Notes under the pieces: generated by a model | The model's database searches: none | The model's input: the letters and a program-made list of their open reading frames with translations, nothing else | What the model was told of the DNA's origin: nothing | Translations under genes and position numbers: made by a program | Assembly (NCBI GenBank): GCA_964057225.1 | Contig: OZ059895.1 | Location: 23,198,688-23,262,687, forward strand | Length of the DNA: 64,000 nt | DNA from: Auanema rhodensis | Lineage: Eukaryota; Nematoda; Chromadorea; Rhabditida; Rhabditidae | Direction of reading: 5' to 3' | Shown: positions 39,901 to 52,607 of the stretch, one piece after another | Numbering within the stretch: position 1 is the stretch's first letter | How the letters are laid out: the number at the start of each line of letters is the position of its first letter

Positions 39901-42900
39901 TTTCACCCTGAAGAATTAATTTTTTCGTTGAATAACAATGTCGATCGTCTTTGCCTTGAAAAAAGGAATCTAAAAACATCTACTTTTTGCTAAATTATTT
40001 TGAAATTTTTCGAAAAAATTTTTGTCAAAATGTTTTTGGAAGCAATGTTGAGTGTACATGGAAACTCAACATACACTAATGCATCATTTTTCAAACGATC
40101 ATAACTAATTTTTGTATTAAGCGTTTCTCAATGTAGTATAGTGCATTCGATGCGGATTTTTAAGCTGCGTCGATCTGTGTTATCAGATTTGCGCTAGCTT
40201 AAAAATGCACCGAGATATCAACTGATATAAGTTCACACTTATATCCTCGATTTTCACCCTGAAGAATTAATTTTTTCGTTGAATAACAAGGTCCATCGTC
40301 TTTGCCTTGAAAAAAGAAATCTAAAAACATCTACTTTTTGCTAAATTATTTTGAAATTTTTCGAAAAAATTTTTGTCAAAATGTTTTTGGAAGCAATGTT
40401 GAGTGTACATGGAAACTCAACATACACTAATGCATCATTTTTCAAACGATCATAACTAATTTTTGTATTAAGCGTTTCTCAATGTAGTATAGTGCATTCG
40501 ATGCGGATTTTTAAGCTGCGTCGATCTGAGTTATCAGATTTGCGCTAGCTTAAAAATGCACCGAGATATCAACTGATATAAGTTCACACTTATATCCTCG
40601 ATTTTCACCCTGAAGAATTAATTTTTTCGTTGAATAACATCGTCCATCGTCTTTGCCTTAAGAAAAGGAATCTAAAAACATCTACGTTTTGCTAAATTAT
40701 TTTGAAATTTTTCGAAAAAATTTTTGTCAAAATGTTTTTGGAAGCAATGTTGAGTGTACATGGAAACTCAACATACACTAATGCATCATTTTTCAAACGA
40801 TCATAACTAATTTTCGTATCAAGCGTTTCTCAATGTAGTATAGTGCATTCGATGCGGATTTTTAAGCTGCGTCGATCTGAGTTATCAGATTTGCGCTAGC
40901 TTAAAAATGCACCGAGATATCAACTGATATAAGTTCACACTTATATCCTCGATTTTCACCCTGAAGAATTAATTTTTTCGTTGAATAACAATGTCGATCG
41001 TCTTTGCCTTGAAAAAAGGAATCTAAAAACATCTACTTTTTGCTAAATTATTTTGAAATTTTTCGAAAAAATTTTTGTCAAAATGTTTTTGGAAGCAATG
41101 TTGAGTGTACATGGAAACTCAACATACACTAATGCATCACTTTTCAAACGATCATAACTAATTTTTGTATTAAGCGTTTCTCAATGTAGTATAGTGCATT
41201 CGATGCGGATTTTTAAGCTGCGTCGATCTGTGTTATCAGATTTGCGCTAGCTTAAAAATGCACCGAGATATCAACTGATATAAGTTCACACTTATATCCT
41301 CGATTTTCACCCTGAAGAATTAATTTTTTCGTTGAATAACAATGTTCATCGTCTTTGCCTTGAAAAAAGAAATCTAAAAACATCTACTTTTTGCTAAATT
41401 ATTTTGAAATTTTTCGAAAAAATTTTTGTCAAAATGTTTTTGGAAGCAATGTTGAGTGTACATGGAAACTCAACATACACTAATGCATCATTTTTCAAAC
41501 GATCATAACTAATTTTTGTATTAAGCGTTTCTCAATGTAGTATAGTGCATTCGATGCGGATTTTTAAGCTGCGTCGATCTGTGTTATCAGATTTGCGCTA
41601 GCTTAAAAATGCACCGAGATATCAACTGATATAAGTTCACACTTATATCCTCGATTTTCACCCTGAAGAATTAATTTTTTCGTTGAATAACAATGTCCAT
41701 CGTCTTTGCCTTGAAAAAAGAAATCTAAAAACATCTACTTTTTGCTAAATTATTTTGAAATTTTTCGAAAAAATTTTTGTCAAAATGTTTTTGGAAGCAA
41801 TGTTGAGTGTACATGGAAACTCAACATACACTAATGCATCATTTTTCAAACGATCATAACTAATTTTTGTATTAAGCGTTTCTCAATGTAGTATAGTGCA
41901 TTCGATGCGGATTTTTAAGCTGCGTCGATCTGTGTTATCAGATTTGCGCTAGCTTAAAAATGCACCGAGATATCAACTGATATAAGTTCACACTTATATC
42001 CTCGATTTTCACCCTGAAGAATTAATTTTTTCGTTGAATAACAAGGTCCATCGTCTTTGCCTTGAAAAAAGAAATCTAAAAACATCTACTTTTTGCTAAA
42101 TTATTTTGAAATTTTTCGAAAAAATTTTTGTCAAAATGTTTTTGGAAGCAATGTTGAGTGTACATGGAAACTCAACATACACTAATGCATCATTTTTCAA
42201 ACGATCATAACTAATTTTCGTATCAAGCGTTTCTCAATGTAGTATAGTGCATTCGATGCGGATTTTTAAGCTGCGTCGATCTGAGTTATCAGATTTGCGC
42301 TAGCTTAAAAATGCACCGAGATATCAACTGATATAAGTTCACACTTATATCCTCGATTTTCACCCTGAAGAATTAATTTTTTCGTTGAATAACAATGTCG
42401 ATCGTCTTTGCCTTGAAAAAAGGAATCTAAAAACATCTACTTTTTGCTAAATTATTTTGAAATTTTTCGAAAAAATTTTTGTCAAAATGTTTTTGGAAGC
42501 AATGTTGAGTGTACATGGAAACTCAACATACACTAATGCATCATTTTTCAAACGATCATAACTAATTTTTGTATTAAGCGTTTCTCAATGTAGTATAGTG
42601 CATTCGATGCGGATTTTTAAGCTGCGTCGATCTGTGTTATCAGATTTGCGCTAGCTTAAAAATGCACCGAGATATCAACTGATATAAGTTCACACTTATA
42701 TCCTCGATTTTCACCCTGAAGAATTAATTTTTTCGTTGAATAACAAGGTCCATCGTCTTTGCCTTGAAAAAAGAAATCTAAAAACATCTACTTTTTGCTA
42801 AATTATTTTGAAATTTTTCGAAAAAATTTTTGTCAAAATGTTTTTGGAAGCAATGTTGAGTGTACATGGAAACTCAACATACACTAATGCATCATTTTTC

Positions 42901-44367
42901 AAACGATCATAACTAATTTTTGTATTAAGCGTTTCTCAATGTAGTATAGTGCATTCGATGCGGATTTTTAAGCTGCGTCGATCTGAGTTATCAGATTTGC
43001 GCTAGCTTAAAAATGCACCGAGATATCAACTGATATAAGTTCACACTTATATCCTCGATTTTCACCCTGAAGAATTAATTTTTTCGTTGAATAACATCGT
43101 CCATCGTCTTTGCCTTAAGAAAAGGAATCTAAAAACATCTACGTTTTGCTAAATTATTTTGAAATTTTTCGAAAAAATTTTTGTCAAAATGTTTTTGGAA
43201 GCAATGTTGAGTGTACATGGAAACTCAACATACACTAATGCATCATTTTTCAAACGATCATAACTAATTTTTGTATTAAGCGTTTCTCAATGTAGTATAG
43301 TGCATTCGATGCGGATTTTTAAGCTGCGTCGATCTGTGTTATCAGATTTGCGCTAGCTTAAAAATGCACCGAGATATCAACTGATATAAGTTCACACTTA
43401 TATCCTCGATTTTCACCCTGAAGAATTAATTTTTACGTTGAATAACAATGTCCATCGTCTTTGCCTTGAAAAAAGAAATCTAAAAACATCTACTTTTTGC
43501 TAAATTATTTTGAAATTTTTCGAAAAAATTTTTGTCAAAATGTTTTTGGAAGCAATGTTGAGTGTACATGGAAACTCAACATACACTAATGCATCACTTT
43601 TCAAACGATCATAACTAATTTTTGTATTAAGCGTTTCTCAATGTAGTATAGTGCATTCGATGCGGATTTTTAAGCTGCGTCGATCTGTGTTATCAGATTT
43701 GCGCTAGCTTAAAAATGCACCGAGATATCAACTGATATAAGTTCACACTTATATCCTCGATTTTCACCCTGAAGAATTAATTTTTTCGTTGAATAACAAT
43801 GTTCATCGTCTTTGCCTTGAAAAAAGGAATCTAAAAACATCTACTTTTTGCTAAATTATTTTGAAATTTTTCGAAAAAATTTTTGTCAAAATGTTTTTGG
43901 AAGCAATGTTGAGTGTACATGGAAACTCAACATACACTAATGCATCATTTTTCAAACGATCATAACTAATTTTCGTATTAAGCGTTTCTCAATGTAGTAT
44001 AGTGCATTCGATGCGGATTTTTAAGCTGCGTCGATCTGTGTTATCAGATTTGCGCTAGCTTAAAAATGCACCGAGATATCAACTGATATAAGTTCACACT
44101 TATATCCTCGATTTTCACCCTGAAGAATTAATTTTTTCGTTGAATAACAATGTCCATCGTCTTTGCCTTGAAAAAAGAAATCTAAAAACATCTACTTTTT
44201 GCTAAATTATTTTGAAATTTTTCGAAAAAATTTTTGTCAAAATGTTTTTGGAAGCAATGTTGAGTGTACATGGAAACTCAACATACACTAATGCATCATT
44301 TTTCAAACGATCATAACTAATTTTTGTATTAAGCGTTTCTCAATGTAGTATAGTGCATTCGATGCAG
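36997..44367 (+). repeat. 7-monomer HOR (2457 bp), three tandem copies
   Basis: Copies begin near 36997, 39454 and 41911. Markers recur at exactly 2457 bp: TTTTCGTATC at 37301, 39758, 42215 and at 38354, 40811; ACATCTACGT at 38221, 40678, 43135; CACTTTTC at 38681, 41138, 43595. CTGAGTTATC, AAGGTCC and GTCGATCG variants fall at fixed places in the series. The third copy diverges towards its end, where it runs into the 6-mer block. Confidence 0.9.
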
Positions 44368-47300
44368 ATTTTTAAGCTGCGTCGATCTGTGTTATCAGAT
44401 TTGCGCTCGCTTAAAAATGCACCGAGATATCAACTGATATATGTTCACACTTATATCCTCGATTTTCACCCTGAAGAATTAATTTTTTCGTTGAATAACA
44501 ATGTCCATCGTCTTTGCCTTGAAAAAAGGAATCTAAAAACATCTACTTTTTGCTAAATTATTTTGAAATTTTTCGAAAAAATTTTTGTCAAAATGTTTTT
44601 GGAAGCAATGTTGAGTGTACATGGAAACTCAACATACACTAATGCATCATTTTTCAAACGATCATAACTAATTTTTGTATTAAGCGTTTCTCAATGTAGT
44701 ATAGTGCATTCGATGCGGATTTTTAAGCTGCGTCGATCTGTGTTATCAGATTTGCGCTAGCTTAAAAATGCACCGAGATATCAACTGATATAAGTTCACA
44801 CTTATATCCTCGATTTTCACCCTGAAGAATTAATTTTTTCGTTGAATAACATCGTCCATCGTCTTTGCCTTAAAAAAAGGAATCTAAAAACATCTACTTT
44901 TTGCTAAATTATCTTGAAATTTTTTGAAAAAATTTTTGTCAAAATGTTTTTGGAAGCAATGTTGAGTGTACATGGAAACTCAACATACACTAATGCATCA
45001 TTTTTCAAACGATCATAACTAATTTTTGTATTGAGCGTTTCTCAATGTAGTATAGTGCATTCGATGCGGATTTTTAAGCTGCGTCGATCTGTGTTATCAG
45101 ATTTGCGCTAGCTTAAAAATGCACCGAGATATCAACTGATATAAGTTCACACTTATATCCTCGATTTTCACCCTGAAGAATTAATTTTTTCGTTGAATAA
45201 CAATGTCCATCGTCTTTGCCTTGAAAAAACAAATCTAAAAACATTTACTTTTTGCTAAATTATTTTGAAATTTTTCGAAAAAATTTTTGTCAAAATGTTT
45301 TTGGAAGCAATGTTGAGTGTACATGGAAACTCAACATACACTAATGCATCATTTTTCAAACGATCATAACTAATTTTTGTATTAAGCGTTTCTCAATGTA
45401 GTATAGTGCATTCGATGCGGATTTTTAAGCTGCGTCGATCTGTGTTATCAGATTTGCGCTAGCTTAAAAATGCACCGAGATATCAACTGATATAAGTTCA
45501 CACTTATATCCTCGATTTTCACCCTGAAGAATTAATTTTTTCGTTGAATAACAATGTCCATCGTCTTTGCCTTGAAAAAACAAATCTAAAAACATTTACT
45601 TTTTGCTAAATTATTTTGAAATTTTTCGAAAAAATTTTTGTCAAAATGTTTTTGGAAGCAATGTTGAGTGTACATGGAAACTCAACATACACTAATGCAT
45701 CATTTTTCAAACGATCATAACTAATTTTCGTATCAAGCGTTTCTCAATGTAGTATAGTGCATTCGATGCGGATTTTTAAGCTGCGTCGATCTGAGTTATC
45801 AGATTTGCGCTAGCTTAAAAATGCACCGAGATATCAACTGATATAAGTTCACACTTATATCCTCGATTTTCACCCTGAAGAATTAATTTTTTCGTTGAAT
45901 AACAATGTTCATCGTCTTTGCCTTGAAAAAAGGAATCTAAAAACATCTACTTTTTGCTAAATTATTTTGAAATTTTTCGAAAAAATTTTTGTCAAAATGT
46001 TTTTGGAAGCAATGTTGAGTGTACATGGAAACTCAACATACACTAATGCATCATTTTTCAAACGATCATAACTAATTTTCGTATTAAGCGTTTCTCAATG
46101 TAGTATAGTGCATTCGATGCGGATTTTTAAGCTGCGTCGATCTGTGTTATCAGATTTGCGCTAGCTTAAAAATGCACCGAGATATCAACTGATATAAGTT
46201 CACACTTATATCCTCGATTTTCACCCTGAAGAATTAATTTTTTCGTTGAATAACAATGTCCATCGTCTTTGCCTTGAAAAAAGAAATCTAAAAACATCTA
46301 CTTTTTGCTAAATTATTTTGAAATTTTTCGAAAAAATTTTTGTCAAAATGTTTTTGGAAGCAATGTTGAGTGTACATGGAAACTCAACATACACTAATGC
46401 ATCATTTTTCAAACGATCATAACTAATTTTTGTATTAAGCGTTTCTCAATGTAGTATAGTGCATTCGATGCAGATTTTTAAGCTGCGTCGATCTGTGTTA
46501 TCAGATTTGCGCTCGCTTAAAAATGCACCGAGATATCAACTGATATATGTTCACACTTATATCCTCGATTTTCACCCTGAAGAATTAATTTTTTCGTTGA
46601 ATAACAATGTCCATCGTCTTTGCCTTGAAAAAAGGAATCTAAAAACATCTACTTTTTGCTAAATTATTTTGAAATTTTTCGAAAAAATTTTTGTCAAAAT
46701 GTTTTTGGAAGCAATGTTGAGTGTACATGGAAACTCAACATACACTAATGCATCATTTTTCAAACGATCATAACTAATTTTTGTATTAAGCGTTTCTCAA
46801 TGTAGTATAGTGCATTCGATGCGGATTTTTAAGCTGCGTCGATCTGTGTTATCAGATTTGCGCTAGCTTAAAAATGCACCGAGATATCAACTGATATAAG
46901 TTCACACTTATATCCTCGATTTTCACCCTGAAGAATTAATTTTTTCGTTGAATAACATCGTCCATCGTCTTTGCCTTAAAAAAAGGAATCTAAAAACATC
47001 TACTTTTTGCTAAATTATCTTGAAATTTTTTGAAAAAATTTTTGTCAAAATGTTTTTGGAAGCAATGTTGAGTGTACATGGAAACTCAACATACACTAAT
47101 GCATCATTTTTCAAACGATCATAACTAATTTTTGTATTGAGCGTTTCTCAATGTAGTATAGTGCATTCGATGCGGATTTTTAAGCTGCGTCGATCTGTGT
47201 TATCAGATTTGCGCTAGCTTAAAAATGCACCGAGATATCAACTGATATAAGTTCACACTTATATCCTCGATTTTCACCCTGAAGAATTAATTTTTTCGTT

Positions 47301-47877
47301 GAATAACAATGTCCATCGTCTTTGCCTTGAAAAAACAAATCTAAAAACATTTACTTTTTGCTAAATTATTTTGAAATTTTTCGAAAAAATTTTTGTCAAA
47401 ATGTTTTTGGAAGCAATGTTGAGTGTACATGGAAACTCAACATACACTAATGCATCATTTTTCAAACGATCATAACTAATTTTTGTATTAAGCGTTTCTC
47501 AATGTAGTATAGTGCATTCGATGCGGATTTTTAAGCTGCGTCGATCTGTGTTATCAGATTTGCGCTAGCTTAAAAATGCACCGAGATATCAACTGATATA
47601 AGTTCACACTTATATCCTCGATTTTCACCCTGAAGAATTAATTTTTTCGTTGAATAACAATGTCCATCGTCTTTGCCTTGAAAAAACAAATCTAAAAACA
47701 TTTACTTTTTGCTAAATTATTTTGAAATTTTTCGAAAAAATTTTTGTCAAAATGTTTTTGGAAGCAATGTTGAGTGTACATGGAAACTCAACATACACTA
47801 ATGCATCATTTTTCAAACGATCATAACTAATTTTTGTATTAAGCGTTTCTCAATGTAGTATAGTGCATTCGATGCGG
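43666..47877 (+). repeat. 6-monomer HOR (2106 bp), two tandem copies
   Basis: Copies 43666-45771 and 45772-47877 share, in order: ATGTTCATCG with TTTTCGTATTA; a GCAGATT unit; a GCGCTCGCTT unit; an AACATCG/TTAAAAAAAGG/TATCTTG unit with GTATTGAGCG (45028 and 47134, exactly 2106 bp apart); and two units with AAAAAACAAATC and CATTTAC. Part of the series recurs from 47878 to about 50334. Confidence 0.85.
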
Positions 47878-50800
47878 ATTTTTAAGCTGCGTCGATCTGT
47901 GTTATCAGATTTGCGCTAGCTTAAAAATGCACCGAGATATCAACTGATATAAGTTCACACTTATATCCTCGATTTTCACCCTGAAGAATTGATTTTTTCG
48001 TTGAATAACAATGTCCATCGTCTTTGCCTTAAAAAAAGGAATCTAAAAACATCTACTTTTTGCTAAATTATCTTGAAATTTTTTGAAAAAATTTTTGTCA
48101 AAATGTTTTTGGAAGCAATGTTGAGTGTACATGGAAACTCAACATACACTAATGCATCATTTTTCAAACGATCATAACTAATTTTTGTATTAAGCGTTTC
48201 TCAATGTAGTATAGTGCATTCGATGCGGATTTTTAAGCTGCGTCGATCTGTGTTATCAGATTTGCGCTAGCTTAAAAATGCACCGAGATATCAACTGATA
48301 TAAGTTCACACTTATATCCTCGATTTTCACCCTGAAGAATTAATTTTTTCGTTGAATAACAATGTCCATCGTCTTTGCCTTGAAAAAACAAATCTAAAAA
48401 CATTTACTTTTTGCTAAATTATTTTGAAATTTTTCGAAAAAATTTTTGTCAAAATGTTTTTGGAAGCAATGTTGAGTGTACATGGAAACTCAACATACAC
48501 TAATGCATCATTTTTCAAACGATCATAACTAATTTTTGTATTAAGCGTTTCTCAATGTAGTATAGTGCATTCGATGCGGATTTTTAAGCTGCGTCGATCT
48601 GTGTTATCAGATTTGCGCTAGCTTAAAAATGCACCGAGATATCAACTGATATAAGTTCACACTTATATCCTCGATTTTCACCCTGAAGAATTAATTTTTT
48701 CGTTGAATAACAATGTCCATCGTCTTTGCCTTGAAAAAACAAATCTAAAAACATTTACTTTTTGCTAAATTATTTTGAAATTTTTCGAAAAAATTTTTGT
48801 CAAAATGTTTTTGGAAGCAATGTTGAGTGTACATGGAAACTCAACATACACTAATGCATCATTTTTCAAACGATCATAACTAATTTTTGTATTAAGCGTT
48901 TCTCAATGTAGTATAGTGCATTCGATGCGGATTTTTAAGCTGCGTCGATCTGTGTTATCAGATTTGCGCTAGCTTAAAAATGCACCGAGATATCAACTGA
49001 TATAAGTTCACACTTATATCCTCGATTTTCACCCTGAAGAATTAATTTTTTCGTTGAATAACAAGGTCCATCGTCTTTGCCTTGAAAAAAGAAATCTAAA
49101 CACATCTACTTTTTGCTAAATTATTTTGAAATTTTCCGAAAAAATTTTTGTCAAAATGTTTTTGGAAGCAATGTTGAGTGTACATGGAAACTCAACATAC
49201 ACTAATGCATCATTTTTCAAACGATCATAACTAATTTTTGTATTAAGCGTTTCTCAATGTAGTATAGTGCATTCGATGCGGATTTTTAAGCTGCGTCGAT
49301 CTGAGTTATCAGATTTGCGCTAGCTTAAAAATGCACCGAGATATCAACTGATATAAGTTCACACTTATATCCTCGATTTTCACCCTGAAGAATTAATTTT
49401 TTCGTTGAATAACAATGTTCATCGTCTTTGCCTTGAAAAAAGGAATCTAAAAACATCTACTTTTTGCTAAATTATTTTGAAATTTTTCGAAAAAATTTTT
49501 GTCAAAATGTTTTTGGAAGCAATGTTGAGTGTACATGGAAACTCAACATACACTAATGCATCATTTTTCAAACGATCATAACTAATTTTTGTATTAAGCG
49601 TTTCTCAATGTAGTATAGTGCATTCGATGCGGATTTTTAAGCTGCGTCGATCTGTGTTATCAGATTTGCGCTAGCTTAAAAATGCACCGAGATATCAACT
49701 GATATAAGTTCACACTTATATCCTCGATTTTCACCCTGAAGAATTAATTTTTTCGTTGAATAACATCGTCCATCGTCTTTGCCTTAAAAAAAGGAATCTA
49801 AAAACATCTACTTTTTGCTAAATTATCTTGAAATTTTTTGAAAAAATTTTTGTCAAAATGTTTTTGGAAGCAATGTTGAGTGTACATGGAAACTCAACAT
49901 ACACTAATGCATCATTTTTCAAACGATCATAACTAATTTTTGTATTGAGCGTTTCTCAATGTAGTATAGTGCATTCGATGCGGATTTTTAAGCTGCGTCG
50001 ATCTGTGTTATCAGATTTGCGCTAGCTTGAAAATGCACCGAGATATCAACTGATATAAGTTCACACTTAGATCCTCGATTTTCACCCTGAAGAATTAATT
50101 TTTTCGTTGAATAACAATGTCCATCGTCTTTGCCTTGAAAAAACAAATCTAAAAACATTTACTTTTTGCTAAATTATTTTGAAATTTTTCGAAAAAATTT
50201 TTGTCAAAATGTTTTTGGAAGCAATGTTGAGTGTACATGGAAACTCAACATACACTAATGCATCATTTTTCAAACGATCATAACTAATTTTTGTATTAAG
50301 CGTTTCTCAATGTAGTATAGTGCATTCGATGCGGATTTTTAAGCTGCGTCGATCTGTTTTATCAGATTTGCGCTAGCTTAAAAATGCACCGAGATATCAA
50401 CTGATATAAGTTCACACTTATATCCTCGATTTTCACCCTGAAGAATTAATTTTTTCGTTGAATAACAATGTCCATCGTCTTTGCCTTGAAAAAAGGAATC
50501 TAAAAACATCTACTTTTTGCTAAATTATTTTGAAATTTTTCGAAAAAATTTTTGTCAAAATGTTTTTGGAAGCAATGTTGAGTGTACATGGAAACTCAAC
50601 ATACACTAATGCATCATTTTTCAAACGATCATAACTAATTTTCGTATTAAGCGTTTCTCAATGTAGTATAGTGCATTCGATGCGGATTTTTAAGCTGCGT
50701 CGATCTGTGTTATCAGATTTGCGCTAGCTTAAAAATGCACCGAGATATCAACTGATATATGTTCACACTTATATCCTCGATTTTCACCCTGAAGAATTAA

Positions 50801-51633
50801 TTTTTTCGTTGAATAACAATGTCCATCGTCTTTGCCTTGAAAAAAGGAATCTAAAAACATCTACTTTTTGCTAAATTATTTTGAAATTTTTCGAAAAAAT
50901 TTTTGTCAAAATGTTTTTGGAAGCAATGTTGAGTGTACATGGAAACTCAACATACACTAATGCATCATTTTTCAAACGATCATAACTAATTTTCGTATTA
51001 AGCGTTTCTCAATGTAGTATAGTGCATTCGATGCGGATTTTTAAGCTGCGTCGATCTGTGTTATCAGATTTGCGCTAGCTTAAAAATGCACCGAGATATC
51101 AACTGATATATGTTCACACTTATATCCTCGATTTTCACCCTGAAGAATTAATTTTTTCGTTGAATAACAATGTCCATCGTCTTTGCCTTGAAAAAAGGAA
51201 TCTAAAAACATCTACTTTTTGATAAATTATTTTGAAATTTTTCGAAAAAATTTTTGTCAAAATGTTTTTGGAAGCAATGTTGAGTGTACATGGAAACTCA
51301 ACATACACTAATGCATCATTTTTCAAACGATCATAACTAATTTTTGTATTAAGCGTTTCTCAATGTAGTATAGTGCATTCGATGCGGATTTTTAAGCTGC
51401 GTCGTTCTGTGTTATCAGATTTGCGCTAGCTTAAAAATGCACCGAGATATCAACTGATATAAGTTCACACTTATATCCTCGATTTTCACCCTGAAGAATT
51501 AATTTTTTCGTTGAATAACATCGTCCATCGTCTTTGCCTTAAAAAAAGGAATCTAAAAACATCTACTTTTTGCTAAATTATCTTGAAATTTTTTGAAAAA
51601 ATTTTTGTCAAAATGTTTTTGGAAGCAATGTTG

Positions 51634-51637
51634 AGTG
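51634..51637. repeat. Target-site duplication AGTG, left copy
   Basis: The satellite reads ...ATGTTGAGTG up to the LTR. The interrupted monomer normally reads ATGTTGAGTGTACATGG, so AGTG was duplicated. Four bp is usual for many Ty3/gypsy elements. Confidence 0.9.
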
Positions 51638-51840
51638 TGTCACAAATGTGTTCAAAACCACAACTAAATGAAGGTTTAATGATTGTTTATTCAAATAATT
51701 TTCTTAGTTACATCCCATTAAATGGTTAACTTGAGCTTTCTTAACCATCAATGCAATTTATAAAATCACATAATTTATAACGCATAGTTAGATACGTGAA
51801 ATTAGCATAATTAGTTTTGTCTTGTTACGGAGAACAAGAA

Positions 51841-51864
51841 TATATATATATTATAGTTTCAGTT
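51841..51864 (+). promoter_or_regulatory. Putative LTR core promoter (TATA-like and Inr-like)
   Basis: An alternating TA run ending TATTATAG (51841-51856) is followed by TCAGTT (51859-51864), which resembles an arthropod initiator. Spacing is a little short for a canonical TATA-Inr pair. An identical copy lies at 58152-58175 in the 3' LTR. Position within the LTR upstream of AATAAA is consistent with the U3/R boundary. Confidence 0.4.
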
Positions 51865-52065
51865 TAAGATTTCAAGATGTTACTTTATTGGCAGGTTATC
51901 AACTCAACGCTTGTAAACACCATGCAAACAACCTGAACATCTAAGATAAAATGATAAAATGATTAAAATGATTATTTGGCCTAAAATTGTTGATGTAAAC
52001 AATTTTATTTCATATTTTGACAGTTCAATTATATTTTGTATTTTTATAAGTTTCCTTTTGTTTTC

Positions 52066-52071
52066 AATAAA
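52066..52071 (+). terminator. Polyadenylation signal AATAAA in 5' LTR
   Basis: AATAAA in TTTTCAATAAATTT, 50 bp before the LTR end. The copy in the 3' LTR (58377-58382) would be the one used for the genomic transcript. Confidence 0.5.
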
Positions 52072-52121
52072 TTTATTTCTCTTCCCTTTCTTTGTCTTTT
52101 TCTTTCCACATTTGTATTTCA

Positions 52122-52139
52122 TGGGGGCCGAACTAAACC
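52122..52139 (+). other. Putative primer-binding site
   Basis: TGGGGGCCGAACTAAACC begins immediately after the 5' LTR (zero spacing) with the TGG expected to pair with a tRNA 3' CCA. The following bases imply a primer ending GTTCGGCCCCCA. I could not match this to a specific tRNA: it differs from the usual Pro (TGGGGGCTCG), Phe, Lys, Arg and Ser sites that I know. Position supports the call; primer identity is open. Confidence 0.7.
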
Positions 52140-52607
52140 AGCTTATGGTTTTCAGTCACTAAGAATATAATTGTGTATTTTCATTGTATTCTTGAAACTT
52201 GAACGCTAAGTTCAGAAAAGTTTCACGCGTTTAGCGTTGGTTTTAGCCAAATCAGCTCGATTAGAGTTCCTCTGAAAAAAAAAAATCTCAAAACATTGAA
52301 GTGTTTTTTTGATTAGGTAAATTTTTTGTTTTCCGATCAAAACTGTTAGCTTTGAAAGTTTGAAGAGCAACAGAGCTGTTTTGTTTTGTTTCGAGATTTT
52401 ATCTTGATAATTTTTTGGAATTATCAGTAGAGGAACTTCTTGCTGGATTAGGTACTTTTATAGTGATAGTTGTAGCTTACAGCTTATTGCTTTCATAGTT
52501 TACTCTACGTCGTTTTACGTATAAACTGTGTTTTGTTTTGTTAAAACAAAAATTTAATAAAATTCATTTGCAGGTATTGCAACAGAAGAATTTTTTTTCT
52601 CGCGAAA
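52122..52607 (+). other. Retrotransposon 5' leader (486 bp, untranslated)
   Basis: Between the 5' LTR and the gag start. It holds the primer-binding site, an A-rich tract near 52277, two AG/GTA donor-like sites (GATTAGGTAAAT about 52312, GATTAGGTACTT about 52446) and an acceptor-like TTCATTTGCAG ending about 52573, 34 bp before the gag ATG. Packaging or dimerisation signals would be expected here but none is recognisable by eye. Confidence 0.7.

Larger units (their letters stand above)
1..51637 (+). repeat. 351-bp satellite DNA array, left part (about 148 monomers)
   Basis: Head-to-tail copies of a 351-bp monomer, all in one orientation. The landmark ATTTTTAAGCTGC recurs at 1, 352, 703 and so on, every 351 bp, with only one 1-bp deletion (near 4720) and one truncated unit (29484-29625) breaking phase. 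GC is 31% in the first monomer. Units are near-identical and differ at a few recurrent sites: GTCG/ATCG/AATG after AAGCTGC, ACCGAG/ACCGAA, GATATAAG/GATATATG, TATATCC/TATCTCC, AATGTCC/ATCGTCC/AAGGTCC/ATGTTC, the purine run after TTTGCCTT, TATTTTG/TATCTTG, and GTATTAAG/GTAATAAG/GTATCAAG. No convincing gene is present. The array extends past the left edge. A (peri)centromeric location is inferred from size and homogeneity, not shown. Confidence 0.98.
51638..52121 (+). repeat. 5' LTR (484 bp)
   Basis: Begins TGTCACAAATG and ends TTTGTATTTCA. By reading, it matches the 3' LTR over its whole length with no difference. It contains a TATA-like run (51841-51856) with a TCAGTT initiator-like motif at 51859, and AATAAA at 52066-52071, suggesting U3 up to about 51860 and R/U5 after it. 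The end has a pyrimidine-rich stretch (CTTCCCTTTCTTTG). Small open frames inside it are not considered genes. Confidence 0.96.

Noticed and set aside
44353-46662. 67-codon ORFs at 44353 and 46459
   Set aside because: They result from GCTAGC changing to GCTCGC in two HOR sibling monomers and have no ATG at the frame start.
51135-51326. 63-codon minus-strand ORF
   Set aside because: Opened by a single GCTAAA-to-GATAAA change in one monomer; satellite sequence only.
1-51637. CRISPR array
   Set aside because: Repeats are regular, but the whole 351-bp unit is conserved and there are no unique spacers; this is a eukaryotic satellite.
51904-52162. Small ORFs on both strands in the 5' LTR, with counterparts in the 3' LTR (58215-58461)
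   Set aside because: AT-rich LTR sequence with low-complexity translations (poly-Phe/Lys/Ile) and no conserved domain.
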